DNA of 64,000 nt from Bolinopsis microptera (lineage: Eukaryota; Ctenophora; Tentaculata; Lobata; Bolinopsidae): positions 20,552,765 through 20,616,764 of the forward strand of contig NC_087074.1 of NCBI RefSeq assembly GCF_026151205.1, written 5' to 3'. The notes beneath the pieces are model-generated. The model worked only from the letters and a program-made list of their open reading frames with translations, was not told the DNA's origin and did not search any database. Position numbers and translations under genes: made by a program. This document shows positions 1 to 11,095 of the stretch, one piece after another; position 1 is the first letter of the stretch, and each line of letters begins with the position of its first letter.

Positions 1-309
1 ATTGACATATTGTGAGTATATGTATTGAGTATTGACATATTATGAGCGTATGCAGAAGTGTTCTAATTTTAACTGTTACCTGCTCTTTTGAGGGCGAATG
101 TGGATATGACGTCTTTATGTAAACAATATCAGTTTTACACAGTATATTATTATTTGCAAAAAAAGTGTCATTAGTCAATCCCAGTTGCTTATCGGGCTAC
201 AAAATTATCGGTTGAATGTTCTGCCAAGTAGTACGTTTTAACTCGTAATATGCTAGACAGCCCCACAAACATACAGACAAACTGATTAACAAACTCACAA
301 ACTGACTGA

Positions 310-402
310 CAAACTTACATAATGAATGCGCGCACTTAACTAAGTATATTGAGGAACTTAACTAAGTATATTAAGGAACTTAACTAAGTATATTGAGGAA
401 CT
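310..402. repeat. Short tandem repeat, about 23-bp unit
   Basis: Three to four units built on AACTTAACTAAGTATATT. No gene was seen in the 1-470 interval around it. Confidence 0.8.
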
Positions 403-474
403 TTGCTTTTGTAAAACTGTAATAATATGCCAGACAGCTCCGTTTCCCAAAATTGTAAAACAGACGAACAAACC

Positions 475-1118
475 GACAGTTACTTTAGATCTTACTCTAG
501 AACTGACAGTTTACTAATAACTGACAAACTGACGGTTCCTTTAGATTTTACTTTAGAACTGACAGTTTACTAATAACTGACAAACTGACAGTTACTTTAG
601 ATCTTACTTTAGAACTGACAGTTTACTAATAACTGACAAACTGACAGTTACTTTAGATCTTACTTTAGAACTGACAGTTTACTAATAACTGACAAACTGA
701 CAGTTCCTTTAGATCTTACTTTAGAACTGACAGTTTACTAATAACTGACAAACTGACAGTTACTTTAGATCTTACTTTAGAACTGACAGTTTACTAATAA
801 CTGACAAACTGACAGTTACTTTAGATCTTACTTTAGAACTGACAGTTTACTAATAACTGACAAACTGACAGTTTACTAATAACTGACAAACTGACAGTTC
901 CTTTAGATCTTACTCTAGAACTGACAGTTTACTAATAACTGACAAACTGACAGTTCCTTTAGATCTTACTTCAGAACTAACAGTTCACTAATAACTGACA
1001 AACTGACAGTTCCTTTAGATTTTACTTTAGAACTGACAGTTTACTAATAACTGACAAACTGACAGTTACTTTAGATCTTACTTTAGAACTGACAGTTTAC
1101 TAATAACTGACAAACTAA
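475..1118. repeat. Minisatellite, 56-bp unit, about 11 copies
   Basis: Units contain GAACTGACAGTTTACTAATA followed by ACTGACAAACTGACAG and an AGATCTTACTTTA segment. The same point in successive units falls at 501, 557 and 613, a 56-bp period. One unit is internally shortened near 850-890. Confidence 0.9.
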
Positions 1119-3345
1119 CAGACTTGGGGATTCTACATCCTATAGGGTAAGGTAAACTTATATTATATGAGGTACCTATTTGTTATATCTTACCAAATAT
1201 GTAAGGTATTTAAGTTAAGTAGGTTATTATATTATTATTATATGTAGTATAAATTCTAACATTTATTAAACACTTCGAAATTACAATATACCCAACAAAG
1301 ATAGGTAGGTAAAAAATATTTTGTAAAATTTACAACCGTTCAGATATTTATACAGGATAGTCACATGTTAGTGAGGTACGTTCCCATGCGGTTGGTATTT
1401 GCACGCAGATTTGCGCGCGCACGTGGGCGCATTATAATGAAATTAGTGAGGGTACAAACTCACCACATCAATATTGAGACAGCCCTGATACTGTAACGGC
1501 TCTATGTGCAGGTTCAACAAACTGTTTATATCTGATATGTACCTGGGGGGGATAAACACGTGTGTTAGATAAACGTTATGAGTATTTAGATTATTTAAAA
1601 TGACAAGCAATAATTATAGAGATTTCTTTTACCTCATGCTTAAACGTATTTCTCATGTGACAGGAGATCAGGAGATGTTGTTGTTTCAGCTTGAGAATTT
1701 CTCACGAGTCATCATTTTAACAACAAGGTCGTCTACACGTTTCTAAACTGTTGTAATAGCGACACGTTTATTTCATTAGCCACACGTGTTTAATGAAAAT
1801 TAAAGCGTGCGTAAATTTAACATCCGGAACAGTTTACTCTTAACCGTAACCCGTGTCAGTATTATACTACTTAGTACTTTAGCAGTGATTAGTTTTAGGC
1901 GAACTGTTTAAATATAGTTCTGGAGAAATACTGAAATATGGTGGAGGAGCTGCTAATGTAAGTGATGCAATATCTTAACTATTAAACAGCACCTATGTAG
2001 TACTTATAGTGAACTATGTGATTCTAGAGAGAGAGGCAACTCGTAGGAATACGTCACAAATGTGGTGACGTCATGCAAATGTGGTGACGTCACTTCTTTT
2101 AGCAAGCAGAGAACAGTGTGACCCTCACTTCTCCCGCCAAATAGCGGGCATATTTCCACCTCTCTCAAATAGCGGGCATGTTTCCACCTCTCTGCTTGTT
2201 ATCATCTCAAGTTCCGGGGGTAATACTGCGGTTAAATCTCTCGTATTGAGAGAGAGGAGGAAATACAAATCAGACACGTGATCAGACATATCTCACACGT
2301 GATACGTTTTATCTAGACGTACATCATCGCACGCCTATATCTTGAGGTCATGAATAATTGATTGAACAGAATATGTACTAGTTGTAGAGATGATATGCAC
2401 AGTACAGTACTACACAGTGCATATAGCATGTAGTATGTACGCTATACTCACATACTATATTGTAAAGAGGCGTGCATACTGGAGTGGGAATGGGGCTCAG
2501 TTATATTTATTAATTGTGCACCTTCTAGAATTTAGATGGAATGTCAGTTTCAATTGGAGCAGTAGCGGTTATTGTCACCACAAATACTAGAATTTACATC
2601 AGTGGACGCAGATCTGAATTTTGGTGGCAGATTATCGCTCTCCAATCTGACCAAGGTCGCAAGTATATAATGAATCTAGAGATAACATTGTAGTTAATAT
2701 CTAACCAAGTCTGTTACACACATATTAATACACATTACACATGATTGCGATATTGGATACCTTTATAAGTGTACACTAGACATGTTCGGTCATGTAACGC
2801 TTTATGCTGGCTAATCAGTCTCATGTTACACTTCAGTACTGGTTTTATCAGACCCACTCCATTCCATGCGATACATTCTCAACATTCCGCTACATAACAA
2901 ACACATGATCACGAGAAATATCCAGAGATATTCAGTGTCAATTATTAACATTTTGAATCCTTTATTCAACACATGATATTATAAAGGAGTAGTATTCAAG
3001 CAGGCGAGACTGGTAGGAGTCGTAAGACTACGAAATATTTTCCCAACAAGGCATAAACATAAAGTTCCGTACCAGGTGTTCCACTTGAGGTACTATAAAT
3101 AGATTATAAATGGGTCGTCTCCAACTGGGATATAACGGGAGCTTGAACGCTCATTACCCACCCCCACCCATATACCGCTCCCTGATATAACTTTAGGTAT
3201 AATAACTAATCCAGATACTTGTTAAAATATATTCTGTTATCTGGTTATACACACTGCTAACTAAGACACTACACAGCTAGGACAGGTTCTTACATGTTAA
3301 AAGTAAATAAACAAATACGGCGATCTCTTTTGTCTCAGGGTAAAG
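1119..3345. other. No gene recognised
   Basis: AT-rich non-coding sequence. The short open frames at 2081-2281 and 2390-2590 have no family resemblance and no good splice context. A tiny ATG exon ending in a GTAAGTG donor could be read at 1938-1956, but no partner exon was found. Confidence 0.5.
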
Positions 3346-3348
3346 ACG

Positions 3349-3512
3349 AATAATGTAGAAGCAAATCTTACTTTAATGTAGAAGCAAATCTTACTTTAAT
3401 GTAGAAGCAAATCTTACTTTAATGTAGAAGCAACTCTTACTTTAATGTAGAAGTAAATCTTACTTTAATGTAGAAGCAAATCTTACTTTAATGTAGAAGC
3501 AAATCTTACTTT
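3349..3512. repeat. Tandem repeat, 23-bp unit, 7 copies
   Basis: Units of AATGTAGAAGCAAATCTTAC plus three bases, nearly identical. Confidence 0.9.
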
Positions 3513-3963
3513 AAACTATTCATGAAAAATGCCGCACTTTCTAAAGGTCAGCACATATTCAGATGATACAAGGTGTAAAGGCCAGGTGTTCAGAAATGTA
3601 CTATAAATAGCACTCTAATGTCTCCACCTGTATTGTGTCATAATACGACCATTCCCTGGAAATCAGCTCTTAAATCGACCTTAAGTACTAGATAATAGCT
3701 CAAATGCTTTTAGGCTTTCTGTTCAATAAAATATGTTTTATTACAGAGGCAAGGCAGATAAGATAAATTGACGAACTTTCTTTTATCTAAAGAATCAACC
3801 TGGTGAAGACTGGTTCGGTTAAAATTTGGCAGAGAGGAATCTAAATTCACAGACCAAAATTTGTGATGATCAGCATGTATTCAGCTTATAAAAGTTAACT
3901 TGATTACCCTAGATACAAAACTGCAGTTACGATATATAGGATTTTGGCTATTGAAGAACTAAC

Positions 3964-4435
3964 CTCTGCTCGGATCTGATGAAATGGTCGATAGCACCGT
4001 GCACTTCCGGGTTTACAGCTTGTCTGTATTGCCTCCTCTCTCCTCTATCTCCTCCTCTCCCAAAGCTATTCTCCATCTCCAAATTCCCCAACACACTAGC
4101 TGAATCCCGGGGAGACCCCGGCCCCACATCCATCTTAGAAAAGTCATCATAACTCCCTCTTCTATCCCTCATCTGCCTGGCACGTGCAGTACTGGGCCGG
4201 GTCAGCGAGGAGTACATCTTGTTCTGTCTCAGATCATGTCGTGCTGATATCTTATCTATCAGTCCCTCGGACAACTCATCTGATTTGGAGGTGGTCTCCA
4301 CAGGGCGGTGGATGGAGGTGGTCTCCACAGGGCGGTGGATGGAGGGGGCACTTCCTGTTCGGGAGCGGGCTGTTATTTCTTCAGATGGCAGGGTGGTCCG
4401 TATATAACTCTCTTCGTGGGTAGTGGGAGAGGATC
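3964..4435 (-). CDS. Internal exon of an unidentified minus-strand gene
   Basis: A 472-nt open segment with a strong acceptor (minus strand CCCCCTTTTGACAG before 4435) and a GTTAGT donor after 3964. It enters in phase 1 and leaves in phase 2. The encoded segment of about 157 residues is Ser/Arg/Glu-rich and looks disordered. It includes an 8-residue direct duplication (IHRPVETT twice) and the stretches RPSTARARQMRDRRGSYDDF and RSEQR. The entry phase fits the exit phase of the upstream exon at 4775-4906. No domain was recognised. It could be the cytoplasmic tail of a membrane or scaffold protein, but that is inference. Confidence 0.65.
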
Positions 4436-4709
4436 CTGTCAAAGGGGGAATGGAGTCAGATACCGTTTATTATCCTCTAGCTCGGAATTACCATTTTTGG
4501 TTAAATTATGGTATCCAGCATAATTGGGTTCTTAACTCCTTACTTCCGTTCTTTTAACTGAGTAGTCTGTAGGATATTTCAACTACTAGACGTAACTGTG
4601 CACATTGGACATAAAGAGTAAAAATTTAGTATGCAATATCAAGTGTAGCATTTACACATAATGTACTACAAGCCGTGAGTAAACCCAGTAAAATTCCACT
4701 AAAATTCCG

Positions 4710-4803
4710 CCAAAAAGCTGATTTACCGAGAGGGCTGGTACGGTTGTGCTGGTTCCGCCAAAAAGCTGACTTACCGAGAGGGCTGGTACGGTTGTACTGG
4801 TTG
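4710..4803 (-). repeat. 48-bp duplication of an exon end and its donor
   Basis: Two near-identical units in tandem (4710-4757 and 4758-4803). Each holds the last codons of the exon at 4775-4906 plus a splice donor. The exon-proximal copy keeps GTAAGT; the distal copy reads GTAAAT. Confidence 0.8.
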
Positions 4804-4906
4804 TTGTACTTCTTGATTAGGTCCGGAGTTACTGGTGAGTCGCCTCCCACCGAGTGGTAGTCACTGTCCACATCTGATTGGAAGGTGGAGTTGCAGCTCT
4901 TCTTTT
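4775..4906 (-). CDS. Internal exon of the minus-strand gene
   Basis: A 132-nt exon, phase 1 at both ends. The acceptor is CCTGCACAG on the minus strand before 4906, and the donor after 4775 is GTAAGT. It encodes about 44 hydrophilic residues including SDVDSDYHSVGGDSPVTPD and ends NRTSPLG. Its phase fits the next exon at 3964-4435. Its 3' end is duplicated just downstream. Function unknown. Confidence 0.65.
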
Positions 4907-4929
4907 CTGTGCAGGATAGTAATATTAGC

Positions 4930-5057
4930 AATTTTAGCAGTGTTAGAAATGTTAGAAATGTTAGAAATGTTAGAAATGTTAGAAATGTTAGAAATGTTAG
5001 AAATGTTAGAAATGTTAGAAATGTTAGAAATGTTAGAAATGTTAGAAATGCTAAAAA
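4930..5057. repeat. 9-bp tandem repeat (GTTAGAAAT)n
   Basis: About 13 copies of GTTAGAAAT, drifting at the edges. It lies in an intron of the minus-strand gene. The Leu/Thr/Phe-rich and Asn/Ile/Ser-rich open frames across it are repeat artefacts. Confidence 0.9.
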
Positions 5058-5404
5058 TGTTAGTAATCCTAAGCTTATCACGAGCGGTTCTCTTGATTGC
5101 TACTACTACTAGTTTATTCAATATTCACCTATCCAAGACTTATCATGACTTAGTGTGTGGCTAAGATCCTTTCTCCCAAGAAATGGATAACACATTTAAA
5201 TTGTCCATTTTTACCACTTAGTTAGGCGTTGCCCAAACATTATACTTGAAAGAGTACGAATTGCCCCTAAATTCCATTCCAATCAAATAACATTAAGACC
5301 GATAATTAATTAAGACCGATAATCAGCCACCACGCCCAGTTGGTTTCCTACACTAACCCCTGCCAAGATGCGGCCTGTACCGCTGTCTGCTTGCATTTCC
5401 TGCA

Positions 5405-5492
5405 GTCAGAGGTAGAGCCTACTCTCAGTGTACAGTGTGTAGAGCCTACTCTCAGTGTACAGTGTGTAGAGCCTACTCTCAGTGTACAGTAT
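5405..5492. repeat. 27-bp tandem repeat, 3 copies
   Basis: Units contain AGAGCCTACTCTCAGTGTAC. Confidence 0.9.
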
Positions 5493-7005
5493 TGAGAGCA
5501 CATGATAATGGTATAACGATACACGCACCTAGTGGTACTATGTATAGAATGCTTAGTATGCGGAGTATGCGGAGTATCACCTTACCGTACCTTATATACC
5601 GTACCTGGGTAGCAAATGCCACGTTACACTTACCGGAATGGTAATATTACGTAATATAATGAGAGTTTTAAGCTTCATATTTTATTGATGCAGACGGAAA
5701 TGTTAGTTTATGGTGCGAAAATGAGACATTGTTTGCAATTTTAGTCTCATGGGGTTGGTACTGTTGAGATAAGATATTGTACCTGATCGTGATGTTACAT
5801 ACTACAGGATGGTGAGGGTAATAAAGTCCCATACAGCGATATTGGTTGCAACACGTAGCAACCACCACTTTATAAATTCATTGCTGTAACAGGTTAATAC
5901 AGCGAGAAGTTGTAATTAATATTTAATCGATATGTGTCTGAGGAAACTCTCACTATCTGTTTATTGCCTGCCAAATTGTGATTTATTGGTATTTACAATA
6001 ACATCAAGTGGAGGGAGCGTGCATAAATTCGTTAATTTAGCATAAATACAATTAATTATTATTGTTATGCAATATTATCATATTTGTTTAAGCGGGAGTA
6101 AAGCTTATTTCAACAGGGAAACGCATCATGTTGCACTTTGCAGCCATGTGATAGGTAGCGAGCCAATAACAAGGCTAACTGGGCAGATATCCTCCAATCA
6201 GGAGACAGTATAGTATGTGAAGGGGGGCCAATCAGGTTATAGTATTACAGTGACTCAGCCAATGAGAATATAGGAAAGATATTACCTCAACAAGTCTAGG
6301 GTTAGGAAGTGAGAGGGGCATATTATTAACTAGGTAGTAATCAACTAACATGTGTAACTAGGTAGTTATCAACTAACAGGGGCATAGTGCAACATACACC
6401 TTCAGGGTGTTCTGTAGATCACTCAACCGCAGGGGGGTTGGGGGGGGGGGGGGTTGGGGGGGGTGCAACCAACTCTGGGCACCTTGGTGGGGGTCGGTAA
6501 TTGAAAACACGGAGTAATTTAATATCATGACTTTATGGGAAAAGAAGAGGGATTACTCGGGAGACTAATGTGAAACACTTGTGACACTAGGCAGAGGTTA
6601 GATTGGAACGTACGTGCTTTGTTATGGTGTTGAGCTGCCATAGAAAAAATCATTCTAGAATATTATTTTTATTTTTTCATAATCCAGAGCATTTCGGGTA
6701 AAAGCGATTGGAAAATACACTGATTTGCTATTTTATCAAGAACACCTAGTTTCATACTTCCTACCTGTAGTTCCCTGCTCCCTTTCACACATCCTTACCA
6801 AGGATTCTCAACGTGTACTACACACGATGTGAAACTTCTAGTAAACACACTCGCACACAAATATGTGTTTATTTTGCTTGTTAAATCGAACAAACTCTCA
6901 CATACCTCAGTATTCTGAATCCACACAGGGCACATTACTCTAACTGGGCGACACACTACTATTTTAAACAAGCACCTACACTTATAGTATGTAGAACCAA
7001 TTAAC
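5493..7005. other. Presumed intron or intergenic, no gene recognised
   Basis: AT-rich. It contains a repeated TAACTAGGTAGT-ATCAACTAACA segment near 6325-6380 and a G-rich tract. The minus open frame at 5668-5868 shows no conserved pattern. Confidence 0.4.
6429..6474 (+). repeat. G-rich tract, possible G-quadruplex
   Basis: Long G runs broken only by TT. They could fold as a G-quadruplex on the plus strand, and the run length may be unreliable in the assembly. Confidence 0.6.
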
Positions 7006-7056
7006 CTTGCTTCCCGATGTATTGTACACTTAATAGGGTGAACATTCTCTCCCTCC
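7006..7056 (-). CDS. Candidate small exon of the minus-strand gene
   Basis: A 51-nt segment with acceptor TTTTCTGAGCAG and a GTTAAT donor, phase 1 in and phase 1 out. It would fit between the exons at 7329-7402 and 4775-4906. Support is only the splice motifs and phase. A longer alternative ending in a GTATGT donor near 6904 gives a Cys-rich frame in another phase. Confidence 0.25.
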
Positions 7057-7328
7057 CTGCTCAGAAAACATACTAACAGACTATTAACATCTAACATTTA
7101 ACTGAATTTACACAATGTTTAGTTTATTCAAAATTTTATCACGGCTTTTCCACAGAAAAAGATCTTAAGATGTTACGTTACTTAAAGAAAGTAAGGGAAA
7201 AGGATAACTTTTATCAAAGGAGGACGGACATTTTATTTGAGAGTTTCAGTAAAGATAAACTTTGTGTGAGATGATAAAATCACACGTGTGAAAAAAGAAA
7301 CATGTAAACTAATCATAATTGGTTTAAC

Positions 7329-7402
7329 CTGAGAGGAATTCAGCAGGGGGTGGAGGAGTAATAAAAGAAGCGAGGTAGTCTTCAGTCAGCAAAACTGTCA
7401 TA
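7329..7402 (-). CDS. Internal exon of the minus-strand gene
   Basis: A 74-nt exon with acceptor TATCTTGTTTCAG and donor CAG/GTTAAA. It enters in phase 2 and leaves in phase 1. It encodes 24 residues beginning MTVLLTEDYLAS and containing TPPPPAEF. Its entry phase fits the exit phase of 7484-7610. Confidence 0.55.
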
Positions 7403-7483
7403 CTGAAACAAGATACAGTGAATAACGTAGTATTTAGGTAGAATATAAAAAAGCTAAAAAGGAGGTAAGATCCACTGCTTAAC

Positions 7484-7610
7484 TGCTTCTTCCATGTTTC
7501 ATAGCCGCCAATAAAGCCGCCAACTTTTGCTGCGTTTATGACACGGGTAATAGATGTGACCATAGTAACACTACTAGTTACCATAGCTACCATAAGATGT
7601 GACCATGTCT
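7484..7610 (-). CDS. Internal exon of the minus-strand gene, hydrophobic segment
   Basis: A 127-nt exon, phase 1 in and phase 2 out, with acceptor CTGTCACCTTCAG and donor GCA/GTTAAG. It encodes TWSHLMVAMVTSSVTMVTSI followed by a Gly-rich stretch AAKVGGFIGGYETWKK. The hydrophobic and Gly-rich character suggests a membrane segment, but no family was recognised. Part of the coding sequence overlaps a dispersed GTTACCATAGTAAC-type motif, so a few codons may be repeat-derived. No upstream first exon was found in 7611-8640. Confidence 0.5.
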
Positions 7611-8640
7611 CTGAAGGTGACAGTTTAATAACCCATAGTTTTTAAGTGACAGGTCAGCTAAGAATATAGCTCTAGAGCGGTTGGTTTTTATCAAAATCTG
7701 TGTCTGTGACGATAACTTCTGAAGCCTAGGTAGTTTCTCTAATTTAATATTACAAAGTGTTAATGAAAAGTTGGACCAGCCCAATGTATCTCGATGACGC
7801 ACAGACGTGTGATAATACAAAGTCACAAAACGGTGACTTTGATTGCACAGAGAAAAGTTGTTCAGCTCAATTGATATCGAATTAGGTACTTTTTTATTTC
7901 AAATTATCACAACCACCATTGCCTTGAATTGATCTAGAGCCAAGTATTCAATGGAAAAATTAATGTATACTGCAATGTTACAACATTTACAGCTTTGATA
8001 AATCCCTTACAAAGCCTAAATACCTATATACCCTGAAATCAATTCAGATACCTGTGATATTAATTTTACCTGCCAGGTGGAGGGGGGACGATAAAAATGT
8101 CCTCCATTTGACTAACAGCTGTGATCTGAAAAATTGATTATAATACGACTCTCATTATTGAAAGTTCTTCCTTCAAAACTCAAATATGGATTACAAAATA
8201 GATTAAAAAACTTATATAAATGATTACCATAGTCATCATATTTTCTGTTTCCTTCTGTTAATGAGTCATTTTCCAAGATTCCATTGATAGTTCAACTAAT
8301 AAAAGATAGAGGGATTAAAATAATAGATAGACTCCCGATCCCATTAATCGTTTTATGTCCTGAATTTTATAAAGAAGAAGAAAGTAAGTTTCATTAAAAG
8401 AGCAATCAATTATGCTTCTTAAACTGAAGGGTATCAATTACTCAACTGTTATTGTTACAATCGAAATGTGGCATAGCCGCTATGTTGTGTTTGTTAGCTG
8501 GTCAAAAAATTTGAATGTGCAGTTAGAATTGCTCGAGCGCAGGCAACAAGGTTACCAGGTTAAGGTTTTTCTGCCATCATCAAGTTCTAAAGAACCATCT
8601 TAACCAAGCAGGAGAGTAAGAACAAACAACAAAGAAGCCT
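7611..8640. other. No gene recognised
   Basis: AT-rich. The minus open frame at 7587-7826 has no supported splice sites, and the plus frame at 8412-8603 has no recognisable product. Confidence 0.4.
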
Positions 8641-8650
8641 CGGCTATGTA

Positions 8651-8740
8651 AGGTGGCCTAATGATTAGAGTGGCCTAGTGATTAGAGTTTCCGCCTTTTG
8701 TATAGAAGGGCCAGGGTTTTAATACTTTCAGCGCTGCTAT
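8651..8740 (+). mobile_element. tRNA-derived SINE-like fragment
   Basis: GTGGCCTAGTGATTAGAG resembles a tRNA/SINE A box. A degenerate B box (GGGTTTTAATAC, compare GGTTCGAATCC) follows about 40 bases later. The A-box segment is duplicated at 8651-8685. It sits just upstream of the LINE. Confidence 0.45.
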
Positions 8741-8869
8741 ATAACAAATAATTTGAGTTCAGGGAAAGTATGTCGTAATTCCCTCAAAAGGGTGTCGTAA
8801 GTTTACACGTTGCTTTAACAGCTGATTGTTTTGACTTTTGCTGGCTGTTTGTTTTAACTTTCGCTGAGT

Positions 8870-11095
8870 ATGGGTGACAACAACAAGAGTAACAAGAGAG
8901 CCTCATCTATTACCAATATGTCTCGGATTCCTTCCCCTGCGGACAAAAAGGCAAAGTCCCGAATCAAGAACAACACTCCAGGACCAGAGGCGAAGGGAAA
9001 GGATGTATCTTGTGAAACTATTGTTGTAGACAGTGATGTAACACCCCAAAGTTTGACAGTTCACACAGAGACAAGACGAAATGTCCTTGTAGTAAGTCAA
9101 TATCGTCATGGAAGATTGACTGTGTAAAGTGCAAGCAATATTGGCACATAGACTGTCTAACTATGAATGGACTCAACCAGAAAAATGTCAACAGCATGAC
9201 CAATTGGCACTGCCCTTTTTGTTTGGTTTCACCAATTCCCACATTCGAAACTGCTGCAGATGTGTGTTATGTGTGTAGGAACACTCTGACACTTCAAAAA
9301 TCTAACAGTCAGTGTGAGACAGCTATTTCCACAGAGAAGCTTAATACCATCACAGCTTTTGGTGAAAAGCTTGCCAAGGTTGACTTTGACAGTCTAAACG
9401 ACAGCATTGCTGCCATCCAGAACCTTGACCTCCATATCAAGCACCTACTGGTTAGTGACAAGGGCACTGCTCCAGCATGGGTTGAAGTGATGGAAGGAGA
9501 TCTAAAGCAGCTGAAAACTTCAGTTGACTCTACCCTCGGAAAGGTTTCTGAGACTGATAGTGGCCTAACAGAACAGATTAAAGTGTTGAACAAGCAACTG
9601 CAGGACTTTTCTATTCCTCAAGTAAGTTCTCAATCTTCATCCAAGACCAATGATCTCATGGAAAAAATAGAGAAGAATCTCCATGAGCTAAATTCCAAGC
9701 AGTCTCTGGAGACGAATCAGGAGCTAACAGCCATTAGACAGTCTTTGAACACTCTTGAGCGAAATTCTTTGGCTTCTTCTGACCATTTAAACGTCCAACT
9801 TACCAGTTCTTCACTTGCCCCTGGCCCAGACCTAATAGCTCATGAGCATCTCCAATCAAAAGAAGAACCAGTTGTAGGCGCTATAGAAGAGTTTATTACC
9901 ACAGAAGAGCAGGAAACTCTCCTCCTTGCCTGCCAATCACTTGACGAGGATTTTGTTGTGGAGGGAGCTCGTGCTGTGTATTCTTTGGGAGAACCATACA
10001 AGTATAATGGCTCCAAGTCATCCAATGGCCAACTATCTTCAACTAGCTTCTCCAATCTAATGGACAAAATCAATGGTGCATTCTGTAGTGGTGAAAAACC
10101 GAGGTGAAAACCTGCTGATCAACCGCTTCAAAGAGGATGGCTCCCTACCGAAACACTCGGATGATGAAACTACCATCCACCCTGAATCCGAAATTTTCAC
10201 TGTGTCTATTGGAGGCCAGTGCAACATCAAATTCTTTGATAAGAAGACGGATCATATGGCTCTTGACCATACATGTGTGCCAAGATCCATGTATCGCATG
10301 ACTCGACGTAGCCAAGAGTTCTACAGCCACTGTATCGAGGATGGGGCAATAACTGGTGGGGTGAGATACAGCCTAACTTTTCGTTCAGTTAGCTTTAGGA
10401 ACAGGAACTCTACATGCATCATCGGAGACTCGCATACTGGTGGTCTCAAATTCGGGCTGGACCCCAAAAAATCATTTGGGCAGTGGCTCCCCGGAAAACA
10501 GTATTTTGCTCCGCTAGTGGGGGATATAAATCCTACAGTTTCATGTGGATACAGGAATATTCTCTTGATGTGTGGTATAAATGATATCAGGAAACCTGAG
10601 ATCAAAAATACCGCTGATATAAAGAACAATGTTTTTAAACCATTTGTTCAGAAAGTAGAAATGATCCAAGCGCTTAACCCCAAAGCGAATATATTTGTGT
10701 GTCCGCTGCTGCCAACCAAACTCGTTGAGCTAAATCGTAAAGTTGTACATTATAATGAATTAATTTTTAAGGAGCTGCTCCATTCCAACTTTGGTGTGAC
10801 TTTGGTACCTGGTTTTGACATGTTCTGTGATGAGGCTGGGCTCCTAAGCCAGCAATTCTCTAGGAACATTGGACGAAACCAGAGACCGGACTATTTACAC
10901 CTTAATTGGAGTGGTACAGCAAAACTGGGGGTTCTTATACGTGATACAATACTTTTAAGGATGAATGGAGGGACTGATAGAAGGAAGAAGAGATCGGATA
11001 AAGTTGACAATCGCTTATACTCCCAGACGATGGGTGGTTCCTCTCCTGCTGCTGCTGCGACTCAACAAGGGGAAGGTTACGTACCGTACCCATGA
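8870..11095 (+). pseudogene. LINE ORF1: PHD-like finger, helical region, AlkB-like oxygenase, SGNH esterase; two frameshifts
   Basis: The product is read in three frame segments. Segment 1 (from ATG 8870) is a basic, Ser-rich head. Segment 2 (open from about 9034, to 10107) has a PHD-like Cys/His set (KCPCSKS, CVKCKQYWHIDC, WHCPFC) and then a helical region. Segment 3 (10073-11095) holds two domains. The first matches an AlkB-like dioxygenase: NLLINRFKEDG, iron ligands KHSDDE (10154-10162) and SHCIED (His at 10328), and 2-oxoglutarate-binding RYSLTFR. The second is a GDSL/SGNH esterase: block I GDSH (10424), block III CGIND, block V DYLHL. The first break, between about 9034 and 9127, behaves like one missing base. 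The second, near 10094, behaves like one extra base in a 5-A run and splits the AlkB domain. Retroelement ORF1 products bind RNA and esterase domains are known in CR1; the oxygenase is the unexpected part. It is probably inactive in this copy. Confidence 0.8.

Noticed and set aside
1938-1956. Tiny ATG exon with a GTAAGTG donor
   Set aside because: Only seven codons, with no partner exon or promoter evidence on the plus strand nearby.
4626-5164. Long low-complexity frames (Leu/Thr/Phe, Asn/Ile/Ser, Val/Arg/Asn repeats)
   Set aside because: They are translations of a 9-bp tandem repeat, open in several frames on both strands.
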